From NCBI RefSeq assembly GCF_041477585.1, contig NZ_JBGNYA010000001.1:1-64000 (forward strand): DNA of 64,000 bases. The letters run 5' to 3'. The notes under the pieces are model-generated. The model was not told the origin of the DNA. It made no database searches and saw nothing but the letters and a program-made list of their open reading frames with translations. Positions 42,733 to 52,149 of this stretch are shown one piece after another. The DNA comes from Halobellus sp. MBLA0158. Lineage in GTDB: Archaea > Halobacteriota > Halobacteria > Halobacteriales > Haloferacaceae. Position 1 is the stretch's first letter. Every line of letters begins with the position of its first letter. Both the position numbers and the translations under genes were made by a program.

Positions 42733-43041
42733 TCAGTCCTCGAGGACGATCTCGATGCTGACGTCGTTCGGCACCTGGATCCGCATCAGCTGCCGGAGGG
42801 CGCGTTCGTCGGCGTCGATGTCGATGAGACGCTTGTGAACGCGCATCTCCCAGTGTTCCCACGTGGCGGTCCCCTCGCCGTCGGGGGACTTCCGCGCGGG
42901 CACTTCGAGCGTCTTCGTCGGCAGCGGGATCGGACCGCTGAGGTTGACCCCCGTCTTGTTCGCGATCTCGCGAACGTCGTCGCAGATGTCGTCGAGGTCG
43001 TCCGGGCTGGTCCCGGCCAGACGGACGCGTGCCTGCTGCAT
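42733..43041 (-). CDS. rpsJ: Small ribosomal subunit protein uS10
   Basis: 102-residue S10. It begins [20 protein letters not shown] and has [20 protein letters not shown], the tRNA-site loop, with [16 protein letters not shown] near the end. Its ATG directly follows the stop of tuf with no spacer, so the two are co-translated as in the classical archaeal str arrangement. Confidence 0.97.
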   Translation of the reverse strand: MQQARVRLAGTSPDDLDDICDDVREIANKTGVNLSGPIPLPTKTLEVPARKSPDGEGTATWEHWEMRVHKRLIDIDADERALRQLMRIQVPNDVSIEIVLED

Positions 43042-44307
43042 CTATCGCTCGTTGACGTCGAGGACCTTCCCGGCCGCGATGGTCTGACCCATGTCGCGGA
43101 CCGCGAAGGACCCGAGCTCCGGAATCTCGCCCGACGGCTCGATGCTGAGCGGCTTCTGCGGTCGGACCGTGACGACCGCGGCGTCGCCGGACTGGATGAA
43201 GTCGGGGTTCTCCTCGGCGACCTCGCCCGAGGAGGGGTCGAGCTTCTGATCGATGGACTCGATCGTACAGGCGACCTGCGCCGTGTGGGCGTGGAAGACC
43301 GGCGTGTAGCCGGCGGTGATGACCGAGGGGTGCTGCATCACGACGATCTGGGCCTGGAACGTCTCGGCGACCGTCGGCGGGTCGTCGGCGGGGCCGCAGA
43401 CGTCGCCGCGGCGGATGTCGTCCTTGCCGATGCCGCGGACGTTGAACCCGACGTTGTCACCGGGGCCGGCCTGCGGCACTTCCTCGTGGTGCATCTCGAC
43501 GGTCTTGACCTCGCCGCCGACGTCCGACGGCTGGAAGGAGACGTTGTCGCCGGGGCTGATGGTACCGGTCTCGACGCGTCCGACCGGGACCGTCCCGATG
43601 CCCGAGATGGTGTAGACGTCCTGAATCGGCAGGCGGAGCGGCGCGTCCGTCGGCGGCTCCGGCTCCGGGAGGTCGTTGAGCGACTCCAGGAGCGTCGGGC
43701 CGTCGTACCAGGACGTGTTCTCGGACCGCTCGGCGACGTTGTCGCCCTCGAAGGCCGAGATCGGGACGTAGGTGGCGTCGTCGGAGTTGAACTGGACCTG
43801 CTTGAGGAGCTTGTTGACCTCGTCTTTGACCTGCTTGTAGGAGTCCTCGCTGTAGTCGACGAGGTCCATCTTGTTGATGCCGATGATGAGCTCGTTGATG
43901 CCCAGGGTGCGGGCCAGGAAGACGTGCTCGCGGGTCTGCGGCGCGACGCCGTCGTCGGCGGCGACGACGAGCACCGCGTTGTCGGCCTGCGAGGCGCCCG
44001 TGATCATATTCTTGACGAAGTCACGGTGGCCCGGACAGTCGACGATGGTGAAGTAGTACTCGTCGGTGTCGAACTCCTGGTGGGCGATGTCGATGGTGAC
44101 CCCGCGCTCGCGCTCCTCGGCGAGGTTGTCCATCACATAGGCGAACTCGAATCCGCCCTTGCCCTTCTCTTCGGCTTCCTCGCGGTGCTGCTCGATTACG
44201 TGCTCGGGGACGGATCCTGTCTCGAACAGGAGTCGCCCGACCAGCGTACTCTTTCCGTGGTCGACGTGGCCGATGATGGCCAGGTTCTGGTGCGGTTTGT
44301 CACTCAT
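43042..44307 (-). CDS. tuf: Elongation factor 1-alpha
   Basis: GTPase that delivers aminoacyl-tRNA to the ribosome. 421 residues with G1 GHVDHGKST (14-22), switch [10 protein letters not shown]3 DCPGH, G4 NKMD and domain II-III motifs ([27 protein letters not shown]). ATG at 44307. Upstream, on the minus strand, GGTTTTAGGGC about 50 bases away may be the promoter. The stop abuts rpsJ. Confidence 0.98.
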   Translation of the reverse strand: MSDKPHQNLAIIGHVDHGKSTLVGRLLFETGSVPEHVIEQHREEAEEKGKGGFEFAYVMDNLAEERERGVTIDIAHQEFDTDEYYFTIVDCPGHRDFVKNMITGASQADNAVLVVAADDGVAPQTREHVFLARTLGINELIIGINKMDLVDYSEDSYKQVKDEVNKLLKQVQFNSDDATYVPISAFEGDNVAERSENTSWYDGPTLLESLNDLPEPEPPTDAPLRLPIQDVYTISGIGTVPVGRVETGTISPGDNVSFQPSDVGGEVKTVEMHHEEVPQAGPGDNVGFNVRGIGKDDIRRGDVCGPADDPPTVAETFQAQIVVMQHPSVITAGYTPVFHAHTAQVACTIESIDQKLDPSSGEVAEENPDFIQSGDAAVVTVRPQKPLSIEPSGEIPELGSFAVRDMGQTIAAGKVLDVNER

Positions 44308-44613
44308 AGGTGGGTCACGCGCTAAGGCGCTCTGTACCGCCTTCTTTGGCCAGAAAGCCCTAAAACCATTTCGATACGTAGACGGCCGAAACGCCGCAGT
44401 ATCGCGGTTTGTGGGACCATCTACCACGGGTCGCTGCCGCACTTTTCGACCGGATCGACGCGGAACCGAGTCACCGAAGCGCCGGCAGCGACGCGCGGCG
44501 AGCGCGAAAGCGGCCGAAAGGAGCGAAAACGAGCCGATCGCAGGACTGCGGAGGGACCGTGTCGGTATCAGGTAAGATCGACGACGCGATTCCAGCGGCG
44601 GCGGTGCCGCAGG
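44308..44613. other. 306-base gap between tuf and hom: no gene seen
   Basis: GC-rich sequence with the tuf promoter region near 44355-44370 (AT-rich on the minus strand) and scattered A-runs further right. I found no convincing reading frame, tRNA or hairpin. The part beside hom is probably its 3' region. Confidence 0.6.
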
Positions 44614-45576
44614 CTATCGGTCTTCCAGCCGACCGACGTCGCCCAGCACGGCCGAGGCGGTCTCCGGGCCGCCGGCGCCGCGGCCGCTGAGGTTCAGTTG
44701 GCCGGCGTGGTCGGTCTCCAACTGGACGATGTTCCGCGTCCCGGTCACGGCGAGGGCGGCGTTCTGCGGGACGAGCCGCGGCCCGACGCGGATGCCGTCC
44801 CGGGTCGCCTCCCCGACGAGCCGGATCGTCCGGCCGTCCTCGGCGGCCAACTCCAGGGCGCTGCCGGGGACGTTCGTGATCCCCTCGACGTCGGCGTCGT
44901 CGAGGGTGTACTCCGTCTCGCCCTCGGCGAGCACGTTCGCGAGGATGACGCACTTCAGCGCCGCGTCCGTGCCCTCGACGTCGAAGGTCGGGTCCGCCTC
45001 GGCGACGCCGAGGTCCTGGGCCTCCGCGAGGACGTGTTCGTAGTCGATCCCCTCGGCGGCCATCCGCGAGAGGATGAAGTTCGCCGTCCCGTTGAGGACG
45101 CCCCGGGCCGCCTCGACGTGCGACGGCGAGAGGTCCTCGACCGTCGAGACGATCGGGATCGCGCCGCCGACGGTGGCCTCGAAGCGGACGTTCCCGGCGC
45201 TCTCGCGCTCTAAGTCCCGGACGTCGCCGTAGCGCTCGGCGACCGGCCCCTTGTTCGCGAGGACGACGTGGCGGTCGCGCTCCAGCGCCGTGCGAAGGTG
45301 CGAGAAGCCGGGCTCGGCGTCGCCGAGCGTCGTCGGCGTCGCCTCGACGAGGACGTCGTAGTCGGCCTCCAGCGCCGCCTCGGGGTCGGCGTCGCCGACG
45401 CGGCCCTCATCGGACTTCCGGTCTAAGGCCGCCTCGGTGTCGATGCCCCCGGCGTCGACGGCGGCCGACGACGAGTCCGCGAAGGCGACGATCCGGTGGC
45501 CGTAGTCGGCCGCGAGGTCGACGACTGAGCCGCCGACCGCGCCGGCGCCGACGACCGCGAGTCGCTTGCCGCTCAT
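44614..45576 (-). CDS. hom: Homoserine dehydrogenase
   Basis: NAD(P)-dependent enzyme reducing aspartate semialdehyde to homoserine, for threonine and methionine. 320 residues. N-terminal Rossmann motif GAGAVGGS at 10-17, then EATPTTLGD, ANKGPVAERYG (catalytic-site Lys) and the substrate region GGAIPIVSTV, GVLNGTANFILSRM. It has no C-terminal ACT domain; the ACT function lies in the separate upstream gene, which overlaps it by four bases. Confidence 0.95.
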   Translation of the reverse strand: MSGKRLAVVGAGAVGGSVVDLAADYGHRIVAFADSSSAAVDAGGIDTEAALDRKSDEGRVGDADPEAALEADYDVLVEATPTTLGDAEPGFSHLRTALERDRHVVLANKGPVAERYGDVRDLERESAGNVRFEATVGGAIPIVSTVEDLSPSHVEAARGVLNGTANFILSRMAAEGIDYEHVLAEAQDLGVAEADPTFDVEGTDAALKCVILANVLAEGETEYTLDDADVEGITNVPGSALELAAEDGRTIRLVGEATRDGIRVGPRLVPQNAALAVTGTRNIVQLETDHAGQLNLSGRGAGGPETASAVLGDVGRLEDR

Positions 45577-46205
45577 ACGGCTCCCCCCGCGAGGGGTTCG
45601 ACCACGTGGAGGTCCTTCTCCTCGGCGATCTCGCGGACGAGCGAGATCGCTTCGGCGGTCTCGCCGGCGCGGGTCGCCATCCGGAGCCGGGCGCTGGAGG
45701 TGTCGCTGCGCCCCTCCGGCGCGTTGAGCGAGAAGTCCGCGATCGACGTCGAGGGGTACTGTTCGATCCGACGGAGCGTATCGGAGAGGTCCGTGTCGAC
45801 GAGGTGGCCCACGAGGACGACGACGACCTCCTCGGCGTAGTGTTCGGCGCCCGCCTGGACGACGTTGACGCCCTCGTCGCGCAGCGCGGCGACGATGGCC
45901 TCGAAGCGGTCCGGGGTCGCCTCGACGTCGACCTCCACGGGGATGCGGCCACGCGGGGTGACGTTCCCCCGCTCGTGGAAGATCGACAGGAGGTTCCCGC
46001 CGTTCGCTGAGATGGGTTCCAGCGCCGCGAGCAGTTGCCCCGGCTGGTCGGCGAGTTCGAGCCGGATCGTGTGGGGCTGGGGCTCGCCGTCGGCGTCGGT
46101 GTCGGCGGCGTCGGCGTGGGACGTACGCGAGCGGGTCGCGCCGCCGGAATCGCCGGAGTCCGGTTCCTCGTCGGCGTCCGCGTCGGAATCGAGCGCGGAC
46201 GTCAC
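45573..46205 (-). CDS. ACT-domain regulatory protein upstream of hom
   Basis: 210 residues. A disordered acidic N-terminal tail of about 45, then two tandem ACT-like domains: HTIRLELADQPGQLLAAL with NGGNLLSIFHERGN in the first, and the VVVVLVGHLVDTDLSDTL block in the second. It starts with GTG, the first possible start in its frame because a TGA lies eleven codons upstream. Overlap with hom (four bases) suggests it binds amino acids such as Thr or Met to control homoserine dehydrogenase, as ACT domains do when fused to the enzyme in other organisms. Confidence 0.85.
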   Translation of the reverse strand: MTSALDSDADADEEPDSGDSGGATRSRTSHADAADTDADGEPQPHTIRLELADQPGQLLAALEPISANGGNLLSIFHERGNVTPRGRIPVEVDVEATPDRFEAIVAALRDEGVNVVQAGAEHYAEEVVVVLVGHLVDTDLSDTLRRIEQYPSTSIADFSLNAPEGRSDTSSARLRMATRAGETAEAISLVREIAEEKDLHVVEPLAGGAV

Positions 46206-46321
46206 TGGCGGATCACTCCCTGGCGGGAGGGGGCCTCACGAGCCACGGTTCGGTGAGAGACGACGACTCGACGGTCCGTCCGGGCGACGGGTCGAGGTCG
46301 TGAGGTCGAAGCCGTACACAT
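46202..46321 (-). CDS. Putative 39-residue leaderless upstream ORF of the ACT-hom operon
   Basis: ATG at 46321 lies 25-30 bases after a good TATA box, exactly where a leaderless transcript should start. It runs 39 codons (MCTASTSRPRPVARTDRR...) and ends GVIRQ with a TGA that overlaps the GTG of the ACT gene (GTGA), so ribosomes could pass directly to it. It holds nine Arg and four Thr residues, unusual for the acidic haloarchaeal proteome, so it could be a regulatory leader peptide for threonine/methionine synthesis. It may instead be a chance frame. Confidence 0.5.
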   Translation of the reverse strand: MCTASTSRPRPVARTDRRVVVSHRTVAREAPSRQGVIRQ

Positions 46322-46345
46322 ACCCGAACGTCAACCCCCGGACCG

Positions 46346-46351
46346 ATATAA
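46346..46351 (-). promoter_or_regulatory. TATA box for the ACT-hom operon
   Basis: Minus strand TTATAT inside CTTATATCGG, 25-30 bases before the 46321 ATG. It is about 140 bases before the ACT gene itself, so the transcript has a long leader containing the short reading frame. Confidence 0.65.
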
Positions 46352-46409
46352 GCCTTCGTCGATGCACGCGTTGCCGGCGGCGAAAACTGCCGGCGTCCCG
46401 CCCGGCGCG

Positions 46410-47534
46410 CTAGATGCGCGGCAGCGAGATCGTCACCGTGGTCGCGTCGTCGTGTTCGGTGAACGAGATCTCGCCGCCGTGGGTGTCGGCGACGGTCTTT
46501 GCGACCCACAGCCCCAGTCCGCTCCCGTGGGTCAGCTGTGTGATGTCGGCCTCGCCGACGACGACGTCCCGCTCGTGGGACGGAATGCCGTCGCCCCGGT
46601 CGGAGACCGAGAGCTCGACCGCGTCGGGGAGGACCCGGACCGACGCCTCGACCGGCGGGTCGCCGTGCTCGGCGGCGTTCTCCAGGAGCTCGTCCAGGGC
46701 CGTCCGGAGGCCGTCGCTCGCGCGGACCCGCGCGTCGATGTCGTCGGGCGCGTCCACCGAGAACGCCGCGTCGGGGAACCGATCCCGCGCGTGTGCGACC
46801 GCGCCCTCGAGTACCGCGACCGGGTCGGTCTCGCGGTACTCCTCGGGGCTCCGGTCCCGCTCGCGGGTGATCGTCTTCGCGCCGTCGGCGAGGCTCCCGA
46901 CCGTCTCGGCGCTGCGTTTCAGCACGTCCGCGGACTTCTTGAGCCGCTCCTCGCTCGGGACGGTCGCGACGATGTCGGCGTGGCCCGCCAGCACCTGCGC
47001 CTCGTTGCGGAGGTTGTGCCGCAGGACGCGGTTCAGCACGGCCGTCCGGCGGCGCTCCCGGGCGAGCTGTTCGGCGCGCACCCGGCGGGCGTCGTAGACG
47101 CCGATGATGACGTGGGCCGCCGCGCCGATTGCCAGGAGGTTGCCGACGGTGAACATCGACGGCGCGATCCCGCCCGACAGTCGGTTCTGGGCGTACGCGT
47201 GCGCGAGCATCACGCTCCCGAGGACGACGATTCCCAGGAGGTTCCAGATCGCGATCCGGAGCGCGTTGCGGTCGCTGAAGCCGCTGTAATACAGCAGGCC
47301 GCCGACGGCGACGAGGCCGAGCGAGACGACGCCCCCGACCGCGCCGAGTACGACCGACAGCGGGCCGCCGCCCGAAAGCAGCGGAAAGAGGTTCGGTACG
47401 AGCAAGACGAGACCGGTGGCCGAGATGATGGCGCTCGCGAGGAGCCGGACGGCGGAGGGCCTCGCAGGAGCGACAGACTCCGGCGGCGAGCCGAACCCGA
47501 CCCGATCGAGGAGCGTGAGGAGTTGTGTGCGCAT
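46410..47534 (-). CDS. Membrane sensor histidine kinase
   Basis: 374 residues. About four hydrophobic helices in residues 28-148 form the membrane sensor. The H-box is NRVLRHNLRNEAQVL with H173 as the likely phosphorylation site, followed by ELLENAAEHG (N box), SDRGDGIPSHE (G1) and HGSGLGLWVAKTV (G2). It lacks PAS or receiver domains. No response regulator gene is beside it, so it belongs to the orphan kinases common in haloarchaea. Signal unknown. Between the ACT gene and fusA on the same strand with its own AT-rich promoter near 47566-47574. Confidence 0.92.
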   Translation of the reverse strand: MRTQLLTLLDRVGFGSPPESVAPARPSAVRLLASAIISATGLVLLVPNLFPLLSGGGPLSVVLGAVGGVVSLGLVAVGGLLYYSGFSDRNALRIAIWNLLGIVVLGSVMLAHAYAQNRLSGGIAPSMFTVGNLLAIGAAAHVIIGVYDARRVRAEQLARERRRTAVLNRVLRHNLRNEAQVLAGHADIVATVPSEERLKKSADVLKRSAETVGSLADGAKTITRERDRSPEEYRETDPVAVLEGAVAHARDRFPDAAFSVDAPDDIDARVRASDGLRTALDELLENAAEHGDPPVEASVRVLPDAVELSVSDRGDGIPSHERDVVVGEADITQLTHGSGLGLWVAKTVADTHGGEISFTEHDDATTVTISLPRI

Positions 47535-47676
47535 CTGCTGTTGGCTACTGGTCGGACACCCGCTTGAAATTATGGGGCCGAGTATCGGTGTCGATAGCGG
47601 ACGGGAAAAACGGAACCGCGTCGAACCGCGGGCCGACGGCGCGCGTGACGCGCGGGGTCACGCGGGCGTCAGATCG

Positions 47677-49866
47677 TCAGAACTGGTCGACCGACTGCGG
47701 GAGTTCGAGCTTCATTCCCTTGCGCTCGCGGATCTCCATGATCTTCTCGCGCTGGAGGTTGTCCGAGAGCACGCGGAAGCCGGCGTTCTCGGTGTTCCAC
47801 GAGGCGCGGCCCTCCGTCGCCGAGCGGATGTCCGAGGAGAACCCGATCATCTCTTCGACGGGCGCGATGCCCTCGATGACCATCAGGTCGCCCTCCTGGA
47901 ACATGTCGTCGACGCGGCCGCGACGGCCCTGGATCTCGCCGGACGCCGAGCCCATGTGCTCGGAGGGAACGTCGATGCGGACGTTCTGGATCGGCTCTAA
48001 GAGCTTGATGTCGGCGTCGATCAGCGCGCGGTGGACCGCGTCGCGGACGGCCGGGATGACCTGTGCGGGACCGCGGTGGATCGTGTCCTCGTGGAGCTTC
48101 GCGTCGTGGAGCCGGAGCAGCGCGCCCTGGACCGGCTCGTTGGCGAGCGGGCCGTCGTCGAGCGCCTCTTCGAGGCCCTCGATCACGAGCTCCATCGTCT
48201 CGTTGAGGTGCTGGATCCCCTTCGTGTCGTCGATGAGGATGTTCGTCCCGTGGATGTGCTCGACGTTCTGGGAGGTGTCCTTGTCCATCCCGGCCTCCTG
48301 CAGCGCCTCGCGGCGCTCCAGTTCGGGCATATCCATCGAGGCCTCGCCGAGCTTGATCGCGTCGACGACGTCCTCCGGGAGGGGCTCGACCGTGATGTAG
48401 AACTTGTTGTGGCGGTTCGGCGAGACGCCCTCGACCTCGCGGGAGGCGTCCTGCGGCGACTCGCGGTAGACGACGATCGGTTCGCCGGTCTGGACCGGGA
48501 TGCCCTGGTTCTTTTGGATGCGCTGGGTGATCACTTCGAGGTGGAGCTCGCCCTGGCCGCTGATCAGGTGCTCGCCGGTGTCCTCGTTGATCTCCACCCG
48601 GATGGTCGGGTCCTCCTTGGCGACCTGCTGGAGCGTCTCGATGAGCTTCGGCAGGTCGTCCATATTCTTCGCCTCCACGCTTTTCGTGATGACCGGCTCG
48701 GAGATGTGCTCGATCGACTCGAACGGCGTCATCTCCACCGACGAGACGGTGGAGCCGGCGATGGCGTCACGCAGGCCCGTGACGGCCGCGATGTTCCCCG
48801 CGGGGACGCCGCGGTCGAGCTCCTCGCGCTCGCCGCCCATAAAGATCCCCACGGACTGGACACGGTTCTTGCCCGCCGTCCCGGAGACGTACAGCTCCTG
48901 GCCCTGCTTGATGGTCCCGCTGAACAGCCGGCCGGTCGCGATCTCGCCGGCGTGGGGGTCCATCGAGATGTCGGTCACCATAAAGACGACCTCGCCGTCG
49001 TCGTCGACCTCGCGCATCTGCCGAGCGAGGTCGGTGTCGTCGTCGCCGCGCCAGACGCGCGGGATGCGGCGGGGCTGGGCGTCGAGCGGGTCCGGGAAGT
49101 GCTCGGCGACCATATCGAGGACGACGTCCGAAAGCGGCGTCTTCTCGTGGAGCTCGCGGCGCTGGTCGTTGCGCTCCATCTCGATGATCTCGGGGAAGCC
49201 GATGCCGGTCTCGGCCATCGACGGCGCGGAGACGCCCCACTTGTAGAGGGCCGACCCGAAGGCGACGGTCCCGTCTTCGACGGAAACCGTCCAGTCGTCG
49301 ACGTTGTCCATATCCTCGGTCATCCCGCGGATGAGCTCGTTGACGTCGCCGATGACGTCCATCAGCCGCTCTTGCATCTCCTGGGGCCCCTCCTGGAGCT
49401 CGGAGATGAGGCGGTCGACCTTGTTGATGAACAGCGCGGGCTTGACGCCCTCGCGCAGCGCCTGCCGGACGACCGTCTCGGTCTGCGGCATCGCGCCCTC
49501 GACGGCGTCGACGACGACGAGCGCCCCGTCGACCGCGCGCATCGCGCGGGTCACGTCGCCGCCGAAGTCGACGTGGCCCGGCGTGTCGATGAGGTTGATG
49601 AGGTGGTTTTCGTCCTCGTACTCGTGGGTCATCGACACGTTCGCCGCGTCGATGGTGATCCCGCGTTCCTGTTCGTCCTCCTCTGTGTCCATCATCAGCC
49701 GGGTGGCCTCGCCCTCGTCGGCGATCATTCCCGCCCCCGCGAGGAGGTTGTCCGTCAGCGTGGTCTTCCCGTGGTCGACGTGAGCGGCGATGGCGATGTT
49801 CCGGATCTGCTCCGGTTTGTCCATCAGTTGCTCACACTCTTGTACGATCTTCTTTCGTCGGCCCAT
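47677..49866 (-). CDS. fusA: Elongation factor 2
   Basis: 729-residue translocation GTPase. It begins [18 protein letters not shown], with G1 [10 protein letters not shown], switch [12 protein letters not shown]3 [10 protein letters not shown] and G4 NKVDR. Domains III-V follow. H597 in [10 protein letters not shown] is the expected diphthamide site; the diphthamide loop is intact. The ATG at 49866 is at the normal archaeal position. It is divergent from the DUF5781-like gene and separated from rpsG by it. Confidence 0.97.
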   Translation of the reverse strand: MGRRKKIVQECEQLMDKPEQIRNIAIAAHVDHGKTTLTDNLLAGAGMIADEGEATRLMMDTEEDEQERGITIDAANVSMTHEYEDENHLINLIDTPGHVDFGGDVTRAMRAVDGALVVVDAVEGAMPQTETVVRQALREGVKPALFINKVDRLISELQEGPQEMQERLMDVIGDVNELIRGMTEDMDNVDDWTVSVEDGTVAFGSALYKWGVSAPSMAETGIGFPEIIEMERNDQRRELHEKTPLSDVVLDMVAEHFPDPLDAQPRRIPRVWRGDDDTDLARQMREVDDDGEVVFMVTDISMDPHAGEIATGRLFSGTIKQGQELYVSGTAGKNRVQSVGIFMGGEREELDRGVPAGNIAAVTGLRDAIAGSTVSSVEMTPFESIEHISEPVITKSVEAKNMDDLPKLIETLQQVAKEDPTIRVEINEDTGEHLISGQGELHLEVITQRIQKNQGIPVQTGEPIVVYRESPQDASREVEGVSPNRHNKFYITVEPLPEDVVDAIKLGEASMDMPELERREALQEAGMDKDTSQNVEHIHGTNILIDDTKGIQHLNETMELVIEGLEEALDDGPLANEPVQGALLRLHDAKLHEDTIHRGPAQVIPAVRDAVHRALIDADIKLLEPIQNVRIDVPSEHMGSASGEIQGRRGRVDDMFQEGDLMVIEGIAPVEEMIGFSSDIRSATEGRASWNTENAGFRVLSDNLQREKIMEIRERKGMKLELPQSVDQF

Positions 49867-50034
49867 TATGTGACCCTGTACCGGCAGGAGGGTCAAAAGG
49901 GTAGTGTTTTGCCGCCCGCGGAATCGCCGGATACGGCGGCCGCTGAGCGGGGTATGCACCCTTTTGACACAGTTCGGCGGTTCCGTTCGGCGACTCGGTC
50001 GAGCGCCCGCGTCCGGGCCGATCCGGAGTAAGAG

Positions 50035-50041
50035 TCTTATC
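50035..50041 (+). promoter_or_regulatory. TATA-like element for the DUF5781-like gene
   Basis: TCTTATC, 26-32 bases before the ATG at 50067. Supports the second of two in-frame starts. Confidence 0.5.
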
Positions 50042-50066
50042 GGGCCACCCCGTGAGAACGATACGC

Positions 50067-50834
50067 ATGGACCTACGAGTGCGCGGCGACGTCCCGGCGG
50101 ACCCGTTCCTCGGCGCGGCGGACCTCCTCGAAACCGAGTGCGACCTCGACCGGCCTGTGTACGTCGACGTCCGGACCGACCCCGACGAGCGGACCTGGGC
50201 GGCCCACTACGAGGACCGCCACGTGCTGAACATCTCCCGGCAGGCGGCGACGAGCGCGATGGCGCGCGAACTCGCCGTCCACGAGCTCGCACATATGGCC
50301 CGCAACGAGGAGGGGCACGTCTCGCATCACCTCCAGACCGAAGAGGCGCTCTTTCTCGCGCTCTCCGGCGAGTCCGTCGAACGCCGGAAGGTCGCCCACT
50401 GCTATCAGATCGCGAACCACATGAAGGACATCTACGCCGACGACATCACGCTCTCGGTGACGCCGCCCGAGAAGCTGGTCTCGTTCCTGGAGTCCGAGCT
50501 GGCGCGGGCGGTCGCGACCCGCGAGTCTCCCTCGCCGTGGCCGGACTCCCGACGGGTGACGGCGGGGTCGGACCCCGAGATCACCGCCGTCAACGCGGCG
50601 TTCGCGCTCGGCCTCGTCGAGCGCCACGGCGTCGTCGACCGCGACCACCGGCTCTACGACCTCGCGCACGCGGCCGCCGACGACGCCCCCGGCATCAACC
50701 TCCAGGCCTTCAAGCGGCGCTTCCGCTCGCTCGGCGAGGACCCCTCCGACAGCGAGTACCGGAAAGCGCTCGTGGACGCGACCCGGGCGTACGCCGTCGG
50801 CGAGCCCGGCGGCGGCGACGTCGCCGCCGACTGA
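50067..50834 (+). CDS. DUF5781-like protein with HExxH motif
   Basis: 255 residues. HELAH within [19 protein letters not shown] is an HExxH zinc-metalloprotease-type motif, with later His residues that could supply a third ligand. No signal peptide or membrane segment. I recall the family as DUF5781 in haloarchaea. The ATG at 50067 ([13 protein letters not shown]) is preferred over one five codons earlier since a TATA-like element sits 26-32 bases upstream. It lies convergent to rpsG, divergent from fusA, inside the str locus. Proteolytic activity is untested inference. Confidence 0.82.
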   Translation: MDLRVRGDVPADPFLGAADLLETECDLDRPVYVDVRTDPDERTWAAHYEDRHVLNISRQAATSAMARELAVHELAHMARNEEGHVSHHLQTEEALFLALSGESVERRKVAHCYQIANHMKDIYADDITLSVTPPEKLVSFLESELARAVATRESPSPWPDSRRVTAGSDPEITAVNAAFALGLVERHGVVDRDHRLYDLAHAAADDAPGINLQAFKRRFRSLGEDPSDSEYRKALVDATRAYAVGEPGGGDVAAD

Positions 50835-50925
50835 CCGAACGGGCGCGGAGCCGTCGCTGATCGAGCGTCGAAACGGAGAAGATCGCAGAACCGCGAACCG
50901 AACGCCGAACGAGAGGGCGAACGGC

Positions 50926-51540
50926 CTACCGGGCCGCTTCCGCGACGCGCTCGGACTCTTCCTTCTGGCCGATGGCGTACGACTGGACGTCGTAGTCGGC
51001 GGCGCCGACGAGCACCTGCGCGAGCGCCTCGGAGGCGTCCTGGGACGTCTTGTAGGAGCCGCGCTGGGTCCCCTCGGCGATGAACTTCAGCGCCTGGTCG
51101 ACGCGGCGCTGGGGCGCGACGTCGACGGCCTGCGGGACCGAGATGCCGCCGTACTTGAGGCGGACGGTCTCCTCGCGGGGCGCCGCGTTCTCGACCGCGC
51201 GCACGAGCACCTGCACCGGGTTCTCCTCGGTGCGCTCGTGGACCTCCTCGAAGGCCTCCTTGACGATCTTCATCGTCTTCTGCTTGTGGCCCGTGTTGTC
51301 CTCGGTCTGCATCAGGCGGTTGACGAGCCGCTCGACGATGCTGATCTCGGACTTCTTGAACTGCTTGGATGCGTGGCGGCCCATCGTGTGGGCGATGGGC
51401 GTGACGTTGATGTAGCGCTCGGTCGAGGGGTCCGAGTACTCGATCTCGGTGACGTCCCAGACGCCGAACAGCTGGGCGTTCGTCTCCGCTTCCTCGCTGT
51501 CGGCGGGGGCGTCGGGTTCGGGGGATTCGCTCTCGGACAT
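50926..51540 (-). CDS. rpsG: Small ribosomal subunit protein uS7
   Basis: 204 residues. An acidic 25-residue N-terminal tail precedes LFGVWDVTEIEYSDPSTERY, then the uS7 core: PIAHTMGRHASKQFKKSE and KYGGISVPQAVDVAPQRRVD. Begins one base after the rpsL stop, so co-translated. It ends at TAG; the gene is complete. Confidence 0.97.
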   Translation of the reverse strand: MSESESPEPDAPADSEEAETNAQLFGVWDVTEIEYSDPSTERYINVTPIAHTMGRHASKQFKKSEISIVERLVNRLMQTEDNTGHKQKTMKIVKEAFEEVHERTEENPVQVLVRAVENAAPREETVRLKYGGISVPQAVDVAPQRRVDQALKFIAEGTQRGSYKTSQDASEALAQVLVGAADYDVQSYAIGQKEESERVAEAAR

Positions 51541-51541
51541 C

Positions 51542-51970
51542 TTAGCGCACCGGCTTTTCGGCGTTGCCGCGGACCAGTTCGATGAGCGAGACGCCGTTGA
51601 CCTTCTCGACCTTGTAGTTCACGCCCGAGAGGTCGCCCATCGCGCGACCCTTCGCGCCGCCGATCCCGGCGATCGTGACCTCGTCGTGCTCGTCGATGAA
51701 CGAGATCGCGCCGTCGCCCGGACAGAAGGCGGTGACCTGCTTGCCGTTCTTGATCAGCTGGACCCGGACGCACTTTCGGATCGCCGAGTTGGGCTGCTTC
51801 GCTTCGATCCCGACCTTCTCCAGGACGATCCCGCGTCCCTGCGGGGCCCCTTCGAGGGGATCGGACTTCGCACCGAGACCGCGCTCGCGGCGCGCGTACT
51901 CCGAGTCGGACCAGCGTCGCTTCTGCCGGTCCTGCTTGAGTTTGCGCGCGGCGTACTTGCCGTTCGCCAT
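51542..51970 (-). CDS. rpsL: Small ribosomal subunit protein uS12
   Basis: 142 residues starting [20 protein letters not shown]. The decoding-centre sequence [18 protein letters not shown] is intact, including the Lys that pairs with streptomycin-type sites in other organisms. The end is [14 protein letters not shown] (51996-52003) lies 26-33 bases before the ATG, so rpsL-rpsG is transcribed as a leaderless unit separate from the RNA polymerase operon. Confidence 0.97.
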   Translation of the reverse strand: MANGKYAARKLKQDRQKRRWSDSEYARRERGLGAKSDPLEGAPQGRGIVLEKVGIEAKQPNSAIRKCVRVQLIKNGKQVTAFCPGDGAISFIDEHDEVTIAGIGGAKGRAMGDLSGVNYKVEKVNGVSLIELVRGNAEKPVR

Positions 51971-51995
51971 AGTGACCCGGAGTTCCCGGCGGAGC

Positions 51996-52003
51996 TACTT
52001 AAG
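51996..52003 (-). promoter_or_regulatory. TATA box for rpsL-rpsG
   Basis: Minus strand CTTAAGTA, 26-33 bases before the rpsL ATG. Leaderless spacing. Confidence 0.55.
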
Positions 52004-52149
52004 CCTCCCTTTTCGAGCCCGACGAGACGGACGCAGGGCCGATTAGCGACCCCTAAGGAGGATTCTGCGGCCGTCGTTCGGATTCGAGACACCGCCGCTC
52101 CGGAGGGGAAAGCGACTGTCCGGCGTAGAGAGCGTGTCGTTGCCGGCGC

